Below, in pieces: positions 33,481 through 43,078 of a stretch of 64,000 nt of DNA. The stretch is from Kitasatospora setae KM-6054 (GTDB lineage Bacteria > Actinomycetota > Actinomycetes > Streptomycetales > Streptomycetaceae), in the NCBI RefSeq assembly GCF_000269985.1, contig NC_016109.1, positions 1,984,001-2,048,000 on the forward strand, in the 5' to 3' direction. Below the pieces are notes generated by a model. The model was not told where the DNA came from and ran no database searches. It saw only the letters and a list, made by a program, of their open reading frames with translations. Every line of letters begins with the position of its first letter. The stretch's first letter is position 1. The translations under genes and the position numbers were made by a program.

Positions 33481-35685
33481 ATGACCAGTCCTCCTTCCCT
33501 CCGCTCCTTCGTCCGGCAGCACGTCCTGGACGAGGTGGCCCGCGTCCCGGCCGTGCTCGGCCGGGACTCCGCCGATGTGATCACCCCCGACCGCACCCTC
33601 CGGGACGCCGCGCTGGCGCTCCTGACCCTCCCGGGCCCCGACGACGCCGCCCTGGCGGGCCGACTCCTCGACTCCCTCAGGGAGTTCGCGGACCCGGAGC
33701 TGCCGGGCTTCCGCGAGCTGATCGACGTCACCGGCGCGCCCCACCCGATCGGCGACGTCCGCACCCCCTCCGCGCAGGCGCTCGCCGCCTGGGCCCTGCA
33801 CCGGGCCGGGACGCTGACCGGGGACGACGCGCTGCGCGCCGAGGCCGGCGGCCACTGGGAGCGCGTGGCGGAAGCGGTCCTCCGCCACGACTGGCCGGCC
33901 CGGCTCGACCGCTCTGCGGACGCGGTCCTGGACGAGTCCGGCCCGCTGGAGGAGACCGCCGTCCTGGTGCTGGCCGCCGACGCGCTGACCCCGGCCACCG
34001 GTTCGGCCTTCCTCGACGCGGCGGCCGACCGGCTGGAGCGCTACGTCCACGGCGACGCGGCCTGGGACCGGCTGACGCCGCGCGGGGCGCCCGACACGCT
34101 CCGCGGCCACCGGACGGGCTCGTCCGCGCTGGCGGCCCTGGCCTGGGCGGCGCTCCACCGGCGCGGCCGCGCCGGCGCCGCGGACCTGGCCCGGCGGGTC
34201 CTGGCCCACGTCCACGAGCACCACCGGCACGTCGGCACCGGCGGCTACTGGGACCGCAGTTCCGCCGACTCCGCGGTGCGGGTCGACGCGGTCGCCGCCC
34301 TGCACGGCCACCCCGACTCGCCGTTCCCCGCGAAGTTCGTCGCCGACCACGCGCTCCTCGCCCTGGCGGCCCGGGCCGTCGCCGCGCTCGACGACCCGGG
34401 CGAGGCGGACGGGGCGGTCCTCAAGGCCCTCGCCCAGGAGGCGGAAGCCGAGCTGGAGCGGTACTCCGACCCGGTGGCCGGCGGCGTGTTCCACGGCCAG
34501 GGCAGCTGGTTCTCCACCCCGACCGACCCGACCGTCCCGCTGGCCCGGCACGTCATGGTGCCCGCCCGCACCGCCGGTTCCTTCGCCGTCGGCAACACCA
34601 CGTACGTCCCGTTCCACGCCAAGCACGCCCGCACCCAGCTGCTGGCCCTGGCCGCCCTGGGCGACCGGACCGTGGCCTTCCCCGCCGCGCCGGAGCTGGT
34701 CGAGCGCCCGGAGCCGGATCCGTTCGACAACGACCTGGGGCACGTCACCACCGGGCGGCTGTCCGAGGGGCTCGTCGACCTCGACCACTACCTCCGCTGG
34801 CTGCGTTCGACCGCCTCCGGCCTGGGGTACGGCCTCACCCCCTACCGGTCCCCGCTCGGCCTGCGCTCCGACCGCACCGCGCAGACCTTCTCGGTGCTGC
34901 ACGTGGTCTCCGACCTGCTGGCCCTGGACGAGCCGGTGCCGAACACGCCCGGCGTGCTCACCGGCGTCTTCGCCACGCAGAACCCGGACGGCGGCTTCGG
35001 CGAGCAACCCGGCCTGCCCTCCGAGACGTTCACCACCTACTGCGCGGTGCTGACCGCCGTCGTGCTGGGCGGCGCGGACCACCCCGGGTTCGACCGGGAC
35101 GCCTGCGTGGCCTTCCTGCGGTCATGCCAGCGCCCGGAGGGCGGGTTCGGCAACGCGCCCGGCTTCCCCGGCGACGCCTGGCACTCCCACCTCGCCACCC
35201 TGACCCTCGTCGCCCTGGACGCCCGCCCCGAGCGGGAGGACGACCTGGTGGCCTACCTGCTCTCCTGCCGCAACCAGGACGGCGGCTACGGGAACCGGCC
35301 CGGCTCCCCGTCCGACACCTTCGCCACCTTCCGCGCGATCGGAGCCCTGATCGCGCTCGGCCTCCGCCCGCCGCACTCCGAGCGGAGCGTGCGGTGGCTG
35401 CGCGGGCTGCAGACCGCGGCCGGCGGCTTCCGCTACCGGACGGACGGCGCGGAGAGCTTCGTCGGCTCGTACCACGCCATCGGCGGGCTCTACATGCTGG
35501 GCGCGCGGCCGGCCGACACCGGGGCCTGCGTCCGCTGGATCACCGCCCGCCAGAGCGCCGACGGAGGCTTCTCCCGCGCGCCCGGCGCCCCCTCGGAGAC
35601 CACCGACGAGGGGTTCATCGCAGTGCAGGCACTGCACATGCTCGAAGGGAAGTTGAACCGCTCCTGGGCGGTGATGATGACATGA
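33481..35685 (+). CDS. double alpha-toroid protein with prenyltransferase/squalene-oxidase-type repeats
   Basis: The 734-residue protein has an N-terminal helical region (about 90-400) resembling the (alpha/alpha)6 barrel of YyaL-type proteins, with GGYWDRSSADSAVRVD and GGVFHGQGSWFST. A C-terminal block follows with five repeats spaced about 48 residues apart, near 501, 551, 598, 645 and 692 (NPDGGFG, RPEGGFG, NQDGGYG, AAGGFRY, SADGGFS), as in prenyltransferase beta subunits. No DxDD cyclase motif was seen, so squalene-type cyclisation is doubtful. ATG 33481 follows AAGGA. Its stop overlaps the MFS start. Function unknown. Confidence 0.75.
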   Translation: MTSPPSLRSFVRQHVLDEVARVPAVLGRDSADVITPDRTLRDAALALLTLPGPDDAALAGRLLDSLREFADPELPGFRELIDVTGAPHPIGDVRTPSAQALAAWALHRAGTLTGDDALRAEAGGHWERVAEAVLRHDWPARLDRSADAVLDESGPLEETAVLVLAADALTPATGSAFLDAAADRLERYVHGDAAWDRLTPRGAPDTLRGHRTGSSALAALAWAALHRRGRAGAADLARRVLAHVHEHHRHVGTGGYWDRSSADSAVRVDAVAALHGHPDSPFPAKFVADHALLALAARAVAALDDPGEADGAVLKALAQEAEAELERYSDPVAGGVFHGQGSWFSTPTDPTVPLARHVMVPARTAGSFAVGNTTYVPFHAKHARTQLLALAALGDRTVAFPAAPELVERPEPDPFDNDLGHVTTGRLSEGLVDLDHYLRWLRSTASGLGYGLTPYRSPLGLRSDRTAQTFSVLHVVSDLLALDEPVPNTPGVLTGVFATQNPDGGFGEQPGLPSETFTTYCAVLTAVVLGGADHPGFDRDACVAFLRSCQRPEGGFGNAPGFPGDAWHSHLATLTLVALDARPEREDDLVAYLLSCRNQDGGYGNRPGSPSDTFATFRAIGALIALGLRPPHSERSVRWLRGLQTAAGGFRYRTDGAESFVGSYHAIGGLYMLGARPADTGACVRWITARQSADGGFSRAPGAPSETTDEGFIAVQALHMLEGKLNRSWAVMMT

Positions 35686-36920
35686 CCACTACCCCACCCG
35701 TCTCCTCCCCCGTCGGCCCGGCGCCGACCCCGCCGCCGGCCGCCCGCTCCTCGCGGTCCGTCTCCCTCCTGGCGTTCGCCACGATGTTCGTCATCGGGAC
35801 GGACACCTTCCTCGTCGCGCCGCTGCTGCCGACGCTGACCCGGGCGTTCGACGTCAGCTCCGACGCCTCCGGCTGGATGGTCAGCGCCTACGCCCTGGGC
35901 TACGCCCTCTTCGCGCTGATCGCGGGGCCGATCTCGGACCGGCGGGACCGGCGCCAGGTGCTGCTGGCCGGGTTGACCGGGTTCGTCGTCATGACCGCGC
36001 TGTGCGGGTTCGCGCAGGGGTTCTGGATGATGATCGCCTTCCGGTTCCTCGCCGGCGTGAGCGCGGCGTTCGTCTCCCCGCAGATCTGGGCGTCCATCCC
36101 GGTGCTGGTGAAGCCCCAGGAGATCGTCCGGACCATGGGCTTCGCCACCGCGGGGCTGTCCATCGCCCAGTTCGCGGGCATCCCCCTCGGCAGCTGGCTC
36201 GCCGCGGGCTCCTGGCACGTCCCGTTCTGGGCCATCGGCGGCCTCTCGGCGGCCCTGTGGCTGCTGCTCGCCCGGCTGTTCCCCTCGGTGCCCGGCCGGC
36301 CCGGCGCGACCGGCGGGGCGAAGGCCGTCCTCGGCACCTACCGGACGGTGCTGGGCGCCGGACGGCTGCGCTGGTACCTGCTGGCCTACCTGGTCTTCCA
36401 GACCGGCAACTTCGAGGCGATCTCCTTCTACGGGTCCTGGTTCACCGAGGACTTCGGGCTGAGCGTCGCCTCCGTCGGCACCGCGATGATGGCGGTGGGC
36501 GCGGGCAACGTGATCGGCTCCCTGACCGGCAGCCGCCTGGTAGCGCGCCTGGGCCTGCACCGGTCCCTGCTGGTCGGGGTGCTGAGCATGGCCGCCCTGT
36601 ACTGCCTGGTCCCGCTCGCCCCGAACCTGGCGGTCGCGCTGGTCCTGCTGGCCCTGGTGATGATGGTCGGCGGCGCTCTCTTCCCGGTCTTCATGAGCGT
36701 CCTGCAGTCGCAGACCGAGACCGCCCGGGGCACCGTCTCCTCGCTCTCCAACTCGGCTATGTACGTGGGCACCACCGTCGGCGGCGCCGTCGGCGGGGTG
36801 CTCCTCGCCGACGCCCCGGGGTTCTGGGGCGTGGCCGGGTTCACCGTCGCCGCCTACCTGGTCTCACTCGGCGTGTACGCGGCGGTCGGCACCTTCCGGA
36901 AGCGGGAGGCGGGCGCGTGA
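35682..36920 (+). CDS. MFS transporter (DHA1-like)
   Basis: The 412-residue protein has 12 predicted membrane segments and the drug-proton antiporter loop GPISDRRDRRQVLLAG. It overlaps the upstream double-toroid gene (ATGA) and the downstream oxidoreductase gene (GTGA), so it belongs to the same operon. Probably exports the product of this locus. Confidence 0.88.
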   Translation: MTTTPPVSSPVGPAPTPPPAARSSRSVSLLAFATMFVIGTDTFLVAPLLPTLTRAFDVSSDASGWMVSAYALGYALFALIAGPISDRRDRRQVLLAGLTGFVVMTALCGFAQGFWMMIAFRFLAGVSAAFVSPQIWASIPVLVKPQEIVRTMGFATAGLSIAQFAGIPLGSWLAAGSWHVPFWAIGGLSAALWLLLARLFPSVPGRPGATGGAKAVLGTYRTVLGAGRLRWYLLAYLVFQTGNFEAISFYGSWFTEDFGLSVASVGTAMMAVGAGNVIGSLTGSRLVARLGLHRSLLVGVLSMAALYCLVPLAPNLAVALVLLALVMMVGGALFPVFMSVLQSQTETARGTVSSLSNSAMYVGTTVGGAVGGVLLADAPGFWGVAGFTVAAYLVSLGVYAAVGTFRKREAGA

Positions 36921-37843
36921 GCACCGCCGTCCTCTTCGACGGGTACGGGGACCCCGGGGAGCTGTACCCGGCCGAGGTGCCCGACCCCGTCGCCGGGCCC
37001 GGCCAGGTGGTCGTCTGGTACACCGCGATCGGCGTCAACCCGATCGACTGGAAGATCCTCTCCGGCGAGGTCCGCGAGCACGTCCCGGTGCGCCTGCCCG
37101 GCGGCTGCCTCGGGGTCGAGGCGGCGGGCGTGGTCGTGGAGGTCGGCGCCGGAGTGCGCCGGTTCCGGGCCGGCGACCGTGTCATCCGGCACGGCCGGCC
37201 CGGCGCGTTCCGGGAGTACGAGGCCGTGGCGGCCTCGCAGGCGGCCGACGAACTCACCCTCTGCCCCGACCGCTTCCCCGACGAACAGGCCGCCGTCCTG
37301 CCGGTGGCCGCCGGCACCGCGTACTCGGCCCTGCGCCGGGTGGGGCTGCGGCCCGGGGAGCGGCTGCTGGTGCACGGCGCCTCCGGCGGCGTGGGCCTGG
37401 CCGTGGTGCGGCTCGCCCTGCTGCTGGGCGCGGGCGAGGTGGTCGGTACCGCCTCGCCCGCCCGCCACGGCCTGGTGCGCGCCGCGGGGGCGACCCCGGT
37501 CGCGTACGGGGAGGGGCTGCCGCGACGCCTCGTGGAGCACGCGCCGTTCCACGCCTCGGTCGACTGCGCGGGCGGCCCGGAGTCCACCGGGGCGGCGGCC
37601 CGGTTCGTCACCGGCGCCGGCCGCCGGGTCACGATCGTCCCGGACCCCTCGGCCCGTGCCCTCGGGATCCCGCTGCTGGAGCACCTCCCGCTGGAGCTGG
37701 CGAGCACCCTCGACCTGATCGGCACGGCCCCGTTCGAGCTGCCGGTGGCCGCCCGCTACCCGCTGGAGCGGGCCGGCGAGGCGCTCGCGCACTCCCGCCG
37801 GGGCGGCGTCGGCGGGAAGCTCGTGCTGCTGCCCGGCGGGTGA
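36917..37843 (+). CDS. zinc-independent quinone-oxidoreductase-type medium-chain dehydrogenase
   Basis: The 308-residue MDR protein has an N-terminal GroES-like domain and the NADPH-binding motif LLVHGASGGVGLAVVRLALLLGAG near residue 150. The zinc ligands of alcohol dehydrogenases are missing, as in NADPH:quinone reductases and enoyl reductases. It would reduce an enone or quinone using NADPH. GTG 36917 overlaps the MFS stop. It ends just before the ArsR promoter. Confidence 0.82.
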   Translation: MSTAVLFDGYGDPGELYPAEVPDPVAGPGQVVVWYTAIGVNPIDWKILSGEVREHVPVRLPGGCLGVEAAGVVVEVGAGVRRFRAGDRVIRHGRPGAFREYEAVAASQAADELTLCPDRFPDEQAAVLPVAAGTAYSALRRVGLRPGERLLVHGASGGVGLAVVRLALLLGAGEVVGTASPARHGLVRAAGATPVAYGEGLPRRLVEHAPFHASVDCAGGPESTGAAARFVTGAGRRVTIVPDPSARALGIPLLEHLPLELASTLDLIGTAPFELPVAARYPLERAGEALAHSRRGGVGGKLVLLPGG

Positions 37844-37870
37844 CCGGACGCCCGAACCGCCCGGTCCTTC

Positions 37871-37890
37871 TATAATCGTAGAACGTTGAA
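37871..37890 (+). promoter_or_regulatory. promoter -10 with overlapping operator motif, copy C
   Basis: A perfect -10 TATAAT (37871-37876) runs directly into TCGTAGAACGTTGAA (37876-37890), the same motif as copies A and B. The ArsR gene starts 74 bases later. A protein bound here would block initiation, consistent with autorepression. Confidence 0.65.
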
Positions 37891-37963
37891 CCAGGCTGTC
37901 GGGTCCGGCGGCACTCGCCGGCAGGGCGCGGCCCTGGCGGCGACCGCCCGAAGGAGGCCACCC

Positions 37964-38311
37964 GTGCGCAGTCCGCTCCACCACCCCGACCGGTCCGATC
38001 TCTCCCTGGACCGGGTGCTGCACGCGCTCAGCGACCCCATCCGCCGGGACATCGCGCACGTGATGTTCCTGGAGGGCTCCCGCTCCTGCGGCCAGTTGGT
38101 CTACCCGATCGCCAAGTCGACGCTCTCGCACCACCTGAAGGTGCTGCGCGAATCCGGTGTGATGCACACCGAGGTCCGGGGCACGACCCGCATCATCACC
38201 CTGCGCCGCGACGACCTGGAGGCCCGGTTCCCCGGACTCCTCGACGCCGCGCAGGTCACCAGCCCCGCGCCGGCGGCGGAGCGGATCGGCGAGGGCGCGG
38301 CCTCCGGCTGA
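37964..38311 (+). CDS. ArsR-family transcriptional regulator of the glycoside-type locus
   Basis: The 115-residue protein is a single winged-helix domain: LHALSDPIRRDIAHVMF, then KSTLSHHLKVLRESGVMHTEVRG. The recognition-helix segment STLSHHLKVLRE is typical of ArsR. GTG 37964 follows AAGGAGG. The operator-like motif overlapping its own -10 also occurs before the rfbB and double-toroid operons, so it is the likely local regulator. No metal-site cysteines are evident; the inducer is probably organic. Confidence 0.85.
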   Translation: MRSPLHHPDRSDLSLDRVLHALSDPIRRDIAHVMFLEGSRSCGQLVYPIAKSTLSHHLKVLRESGVMHTEVRGTTRIITLRRDDLEARFPGLLDAAQVTSPAPAAERIGEGAASG

Positions 38312-38371
38312 GAGGCCCCGCCCGGCCGCGAGGACCCGCCCGGCCGTCGGCCCCAGTGAAAGGGACCACCG

Positions 38372-39217
38372 ATGACCTCCACCGTGCCCACGCGCCCGGC
38401 CCGCAAGGCCGGTGTCGACCTACCGGTCCTCGGACTGGGCACCTGGCGAACGATCGACGGGATCGGCCCGGACCGGCTCGCGGACCTGCTGGAAACCGCC
38501 CGCACGGTCGGCGCCCCGCTGGTGGACACCGCCCCCGTCTACTCCGACGCCGAGGCCCGGCTCGCGCGACAACTCCGCGCGGACCCGTCGTTCTTCGTCG
38601 CCACCAAGATCTGGGACACCGATCCCGCGGCGGTCGAAGCGGTCTTCGCCCGCCAGCTCGCGGGCTACGCGCGCTCCGGCATCGACCTCCTCCAGGTGCA
38701 CAACCTCAACGGGTGGCGGGCCAACCTGGACTGGCTGGACCGGCAGAAGGCAGCCGGCCGGGTCCGCTTCAGCGGCGTCACCTACCAGTTCGACCACGCC
38801 TTCGGCCTGGGTGGTAGCCGGGCCGACCTCGCCCACGTCCTCGCCGCCGACCTGGTGGACTTCGTCCAGGTCAACATGAACGCGGCGGAGCCCGACCTCG
38901 CCGAGGACGTCCTCCCGGCCGCCGCCGCGGCCGGGATCGGCGTGATCGTGATGCGGCCGTTCGGCGAGGGCGCGCTGCTGGCGTCGCCCCCGCCGGACGG
39001 CTTCCTGCGCGAACTGGGCTGTGCGAGCTGGCCCGAGGCACTGCTGCGCTGGGTGCTCGCCCACCCCCAGGTCACCACCGTCCTGACGGCGACCTCCCGG
39101 CCCGAGCACTTCCTCGCCAACGCGGCGGCCGTCCGGGGCGGGCCGCTGGGCCCGGCGGAGGCGGCGGCCGTGGCCGCCCACGCCCGGTCGGCCCCGGGCG
39201 CGCGGCCCGGGCGGTGA
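38372..39217 (+). CDS. aldo/keto reductase
   Basis: The 281-residue TIM-barrel enzyme has the AKR tetrad: Asp in [10 protein letters not shown] with Tyr four residues on, Lys in ATKIWD, and His in [10 protein letters not shown]. It reduces a carbonyl with NADPH. It is 60 bases after the ArsR gene and is followed by a terminator, so it closes the locus. It could reduce a keto-sugar or an aromatic side-chain ketone; the substrate is inferred from context only. Confidence 0.85.
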   Translation: MTSTVPTRPARKAGVDLPVLGLGTWRTIDGIGPDRLADLLETARTVGAPLVDTAPVYSDAEARLARQLRADPSFFVATKIWDTDPAAVEAVFARQLAGYARSGIDLLQVHNLNGWRANLDWLDRQKAAGRVRFSGVTYQFDHAFGLGGSRADLAHVLAADLVDFVQVNMNAAEPDLAEDVLPAAAAAGIGVIVMRPFGEGALLASPPPDGFLRELGCASWPEALLRWVLAHPQVTTVLTATSRPEHFLANAAAVRGGPLGPAEAAAVAAHARSAPGARPGR

Positions 39218-39241
39218 GGCCCGGGCGCGGTGCGGGGCCCG

Positions 39242-39271
39242 CCCGGCGGCGGTGAGGGCCCCGCCGCCGGG
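39242..39271 (+). terminator. hairpin terminator after the aldo/keto reductase gene
   Basis: A perfect 11-bp stem (39242-39252 with 39261-39271) and 8-base loop begin 25 bases after the stop codon. Confidence 0.7.
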
Positions 39272-39390
39272 TGGGCCTTCCGGGGCAACGGCGTCCCCCC
39301 TGGTGCGGAGCGGCCCGGCTCTGGAGTGGCCGGGCGGCGGGCGGCGGGAGTGGATGGTGTTCCAGTGCCGCGCCGACCCCTGGAGCCCCG

Positions 39391-40245
39391 ATGCCCCGTA
39401 CCCGCCGTGCCGCCGCCGTCGCCGCCCTGTCGCTGTCCGCCCTCTCCGCCCTCTCCGCCGCGGGCTGCGCGGCCCCCGCCGACCTGAACGCCCCGCCGGC
39501 CGCCGACTCCCCGTCCGCGACGGCGCCGTCGGCGGGGTCGCAGCCCTCGGTGTCGGCGTTCGCGTCCTCGGTGGGCACCCGGGTGGCGCTGGCCGGTGTG
39601 GGCAGCCTGGGCCCGATCCTGGTCGACGACCAGGGCCGCACCCTGTACCTGTACGGCGCGGACGACTCGGTGCACGCGAGCTGCCTCGCCGAGTGCGCGA
39701 AGTCCTGGCCGCCGGTGACCACCCCGGGCTTCCCGCTGGCCGGCCCGGGCGTGGACGACGGGCTGCTGGGCGCGGCGGCCCTGCCGGACGGGAGCGCGCA
39801 GGTGCTCTACAAGGGCCACCCGCTGTACCGCTACACCGGCGACCGCGGCCCGGGCGAGACCGCCGGCCACACGGTGGCGGACCCGCGCGGCACGTTCTAC
39901 GCGGTGACCTCGCTGGGCGACCCGGTCGGCGTCGACATCGCGACGCTGCGCGGGCGGGGCGGCACGGTGCCGGGCGCCGGGGCGTCGGCGGGGGCGGCCG
40001 CGTCGGCGGGGGCGAGCACCCCGGCCGACCCGAACGCCCAGCCCGACCCGCAGGCCACCGTCCAGGCCCCGGCCCAGACGCCCGCCCAGACGCCCGCGCA
40101 GACCCCCGTCCAGCCACCCGTGCAGGTGCCGGTCGAGGTACCCCCGGCCCAAGCCCCGGCCGACCCGCCCGCCGACAGCTCCGGGGCCGGCTCCGGGGCC
40201 GACAGCGGCTCCGGCTGGGGCGGCGACGGTTCGCAGGAGGGCTGA
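39391..40245 (+). CDS. secreted-repeat lipoprotein (COG4315-like) with Pro/Ala-rich tail
   Basis: The 284-residue protein has a signal peptide ending in the lipobox-like LSAAGC and two copies of the secreted repeat ([14 protein letters not shown] with [12 protein letters not shown]; then [18 protein letters not shown]). The C-terminal 100 residues are Ala/Pro/Gln repeats ending in a Gly-Ser acidic tail, suited to cross the wall. A relative lies at 59358-59921. The family is of unknown function. Upstream it shares GGTGTTC[C/G]AGTG with the catalase gene. Confidence 0.8.
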   Translation: MPRTRRAAAVAALSLSALSALSAAGCAAPADLNAPPAADSPSATAPSAGSQPSVSAFASSVGTRVALAGVGSLGPILVDDQGRTLYLYGADDSVHASCLAECAKSWPPVTTPGFPLAGPGVDDGLLGAAALPDGSAQVLYKGHPLYRYTGDRGPGETAGHTVADPRGTFYAVTSLGDPVGVDIATLRGRGGTVPGAGASAGAAASAGASTPADPNAQPDPQATVQAPAQTPAQTPAQTPVQPPVQVPVEVPPAQAPADPPADSSGAGSGADSGSGWGGDGSQEG

Positions 40246-40433
40246 GCCGACGGCCCCTCGCCCGGCCCCTCGGCCGACCTCTCGGCCGGTCTCGGGACCG
40301 CCCCGGCGGACGGCGGAGCTGCGGTTGTGGGCGGGCCGGGGCGGTGTTCGAGTGGGGGAAGTCGCGGTGGCCGACCCTCGCCGCCGCGCGGCTACGGCGC
40401 CCCCGGGCGGGGTGCCCGAGGAGGATTCCCCCG

Positions 40434-41885
40434 ATGTCCCAGCACGTCCCCTTCACCACGAACAACGCGGGCGTCCCGGTCGAGAGCGACGCCGACTCGC
40501 TGACCGCGGGCGCGGCGGGTCCGATCCTGCTGCACGACCACTACCTGATCGAGAAGATGGCCCAGTTCAACCGGGAGCGGGTGCCGGAGCGGGTGGTGCA
40601 CGCGAAGGGCAGCGGCGCGTACGGCTCCTTCGAAGTGACGCAGGACGTCAGCCGGTTCACCCGCGCGGACCTGTTCCAGCCGGGCAAGCGGTGCGACCTG
40701 CTGGCCCGGTTCTCGACCGTGGCGGGCGAGCTGGGTTCGCCGGACACCTGGCGGGACCCGCGCGGCTTCGCGCTGAAGTTCTACACCGAGCAGGGCAACT
40801 ACGACGTGGTCGGCAACAACACGCCGGTGTTCTTCGTCCGCGACCCGATCAAGTTCCAGGACTTCATCCGCTCGCAGAAGCGCCGCCCGGACAACGGGCT
40901 GCGCGACCACGACATGCAGTGGGACTTCTGGACGCTCTCCCCGGAGTCGGCGCACCAGGTGACCTGGCTGATGGGCGACCGGGGCATCCCGAGGAGCTGG
41001 CGGCACATGGACGGCTTCTCCTCGCACACCTACAGCTGGGTGAACGCGGACGGGGCCAGATTCTGGGTGAAGTACCACTTCAAGACCGACCAGGGGAACG
41101 CGTTCCTCCCGCAGGCGGAGGCCGACCGGCTGGCCGGCACGGACGGCGACTACCACCGGCGCGACCTGTTCGAGGCGATCGAGGGCGGCGAGCACCCGTC
41201 CTGGACGCTGCACGTGCAGGTGATGCCGTTCGACGAGGCGTGGGACTACCGGTTCAACCCGTTCGACCTGACGAAGGTGTGGCCGCACGGCGACTACCCG
41301 CTGATCGAGGTCGGCCGGTTCACCCTGAACCGCAACCCGGAGGACCACTTCGTCCACATCGAGCAGGCCGCGTTCGAGCCGTCCAACCTGGTGCCGGGCA
41401 TCGGCGTCTCGCCGGACAAGATGCTGCTCGGCCGGATCTTCTCCTACCCGGACACCCACCGGTACCGGATCGGCCCGAACTACGCGCAGCTGCCGCCGAA
41501 CCGGGCGCACGTGCCGGTGCACTCGTACGCCAAGGACGGGCCGATGCGCTTCGACGCGGCCCGCACCGCCCGGCCGTACGCGCCGAACTCGTACGGCGGG
41601 CCGGCCGCCGACCCGTCGCTGTGGGGCGCGCCGCTGGGGTGGGACGTGGCGGGGGCGATGGTCCGCGAGGCGTCGCCGCTGCACCGCGAGGACGACGACT
41701 GGGGCCAGGCCGGGACGCTGGTGCGGGACGTGCTGGACGACGCGGCGCGCGACCGGCTGGTCGCCAACATCGCCGGGCACCTGGCGGACGGGGTCTCCGC
41801 GCCGGTGCTGGAGCGCGCGCTGGAGTACTGGCGCAACGTCGACCGGACGCTCGGCGACCGGGTCGCCGCCGCGCTGGCCGGCTGA
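40434..41885 (+). CDS. katA: monofunctional haem catalase
   Basis: The 483-residue enzyme shows the typical clade 3 catalase start, the distal His in [13 protein letters not shown], Asn in [12 protein letters not shown], and the proximal haem-ligand Tyr in [10 protein letters not shown]. It breaks down hydrogen peroxide in the cytoplasm. ATG 40434 follows GAGGAGGA. It stands alone between a lipoprotein gene and a terminator. Confidence 0.93.
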   Translation: MSQHVPFTTNNAGVPVESDADSLTAGAAGPILLHDHYLIEKMAQFNRERVPERVVHAKGSGAYGSFEVTQDVSRFTRADLFQPGKRCDLLARFSTVAGELGSPDTWRDPRGFALKFYTEQGNYDVVGNNTPVFFVRDPIKFQDFIRSQKRRPDNGLRDHDMQWDFWTLSPESAHQVTWLMGDRGIPRSWRHMDGFSSHTYSWVNADGARFWVKYHFKTDQGNAFLPQAEADRLAGTDGDYHRRDLFEAIEGGEHPSWTLHVQVMPFDEAWDYRFNPFDLTKVWPHGDYPLIEVGRFTLNRNPEDHFVHIEQAAFEPSNLVPGIGVSPDKMLLGRIFSYPDTHRYRIGPNYAQLPPNRAHVPVHSYAKDGPMRFDAARTARPYAPNSYGGPAADPSLWGAPLGWDVAGAMVREASPLHREDDDWGQAGTLVRDVLDDAARDRLVANIAGHLADGVSAPVLERALEYWRNVDRTLGDRVAAALAG

Positions 41886-41916
41886 GCGGCCCGCCCCGGA
41901 AAAGGAACCGAGGAGA

Positions 41917-41949
41917 CCGCCCGCCCGGGACGCCGTTCCGGGCGGGCGG
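41917..41949 (+). terminator. catalase terminator
   Basis: A perfect 12-bp GC stem (41917-41928 with 41938-41949) and 9-base loop lie 32 bases after the catalase stop. Confidence 0.75.
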
Positions 41950-42004
41950 CCGCGTGGGGGCGGCCGTTCGGCGCTCGTTGACAAGTGTCCCCGCCGGGCC
42001 GATC

Positions 42005-42020
42005 CTAAGCAAGCGCTTAG
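42005..42020. promoter_or_regulatory. TetR-type operator, copy 1
   Basis: CTAAGCAAGCGCTTAG has arms CTAAGC and GCTTAG around 4 bases. It is the exact reverse complement of the site at 45087-45102. It lies 35 bases before the phosphotransferase ATG. Confidence 0.75.
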
Positions 42021-42054
42021 TCAGCACGTTTCGATCCCCTGCGAGGTGCCTCCG

Positions 42055-43074
42055 ATGACCACCACCGCTCCGCCCGGGCTGGACCTGGAGGGGCTCCGCG
42101 CCCACCTCGACACCGCGCTGCCCGCACCCCCCGCCGGACCGCTCACCGCCCGGCTGTTCGAGGGCGGCCGGTCGAACCTGACCTACCTGGTCGAGGACGG
42201 CACCGACCGCTGGGTGCTGCGCCGCCCGCCGCTCGGCCACGTGCTGGCCACCGCGCACGACATGGGCCGCGAGCACCGGGTGCTCGGCGCCCTCGCCGGG
42301 ACGGCCGTGCCGGTGCCCCGGCCGGTGCTGCTGGTCGAGGACCCGGCGGTGATCGGCGCGCCGTTCTACCTGATGGAGTACGTCCCGGGCACCGCCCACC
42401 GGGACGCGGAGGCGCTCGCCGCGCTCGGCGAGCCCCGGGTGCACGCGCTGGGCGTCCGGCTGGTGGAGACCCTGACCGCCCTGCACGGCCTCGACCCGGA
42501 CGCGCTCGGACTGGCCGGCTTCGGCCGCCCCGAGGGCTTCCTGGAGCGCCAACTGCGCCGCTGGGGAAAGCAGTTGGACGCCTCGCGGAGCCGCGAGCTG
42601 CCCGGCGCGGACGAGCTGCACCGGCGCCTCGCCGCGACCCTGCCGCCCTCCCCCGCGCCCGCGCTGCTGCACGGCGACTACCGGCTGGACAACGTCCTGG
42701 TGGACGCCGAGGACCGGATCGCGGCCGTGCTGGACTGGGAGATGTCCACCGTCGGCGACCCGCTCACCGACCTCGGCCTGCTGGTGATGTACACCGAACT
42801 CGCCCGCCGCTTCGACGGGTTGCTCCCCGGCGCGGCCCTCGCCCCCGGCTTCCCCGCTCCCGCCGAACTCGTCCGCCGCTACGCCGACGCCTCCGGCCGG
42901 GACGTCTCCGGCCTGGGCTGGTACACCGCCTTCGCCTCCTTCAAGCTCGCGGTCGTCCTGGAGGGCATCCACTACCGCTACACCCGGGGCGGCACGGTCG
43001 GCACCGGCTTCGACCGGGTCGGCGAACTCGTGCCGCTGTTCGTCGGGTTCGGCCACGAATCGCTGGAGGGCTGA
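42055..43074 (+). CDS. aminoglycoside-phosphotransferase-fold kinase (ACAD10/11-like)
   Basis: The 339-residue protein is of the APH fold: an N-terminal lobe with LFEGGRSNLTYLVEDG, the catalytic LLHGDYRLDNVLVD near residue 203, and the metal-binding AVLDWEMSTVGDPLTDLG. This version is usually paired with acyl-CoA dehydrogenases (mammalian ACAD10/11), where it phosphorylates 4-hydroxyacyl-CoA to aid catabolism. An acyl-CoA dehydrogenase follows four bases later, fitting that role. It is controlled by the shared TetR-type operator. Confidence 0.82.
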   Translation: MTTTAPPGLDLEGLRAHLDTALPAPPAGPLTARLFEGGRSNLTYLVEDGTDRWVLRRPPLGHVLATAHDMGREHRVLGALAGTAVPVPRPVLLVEDPAVIGAPFYLMEYVPGTAHRDAEALAALGEPRVHALGVRLVETLTALHGLDPDALGLAGFGRPEGFLERQLRRWGKQLDASRSRELPGADELHRRLAATLPPSPAPALLHGDYRLDNVLVDAEDRIAAVLDWEMSTVGDPLTDLGLLVMYTELARRFDGLLPGAALAPGFPAPAELVRRYADASGRDVSGLGWYTAFASFKLAVVLEGIHYRYTRGGTVGTGFDRVGELVPLFVGFGHESLEG

Positions 43075-43078
43075 CCCG

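Noticed and set aside
33481..35685. Squalene-hopene-type terpene cyclase
   Set aside because: No DxDD catalytic motif and the repeat spacing fits protein-prenyltransferase-type toroids; the N-terminal half is also different.
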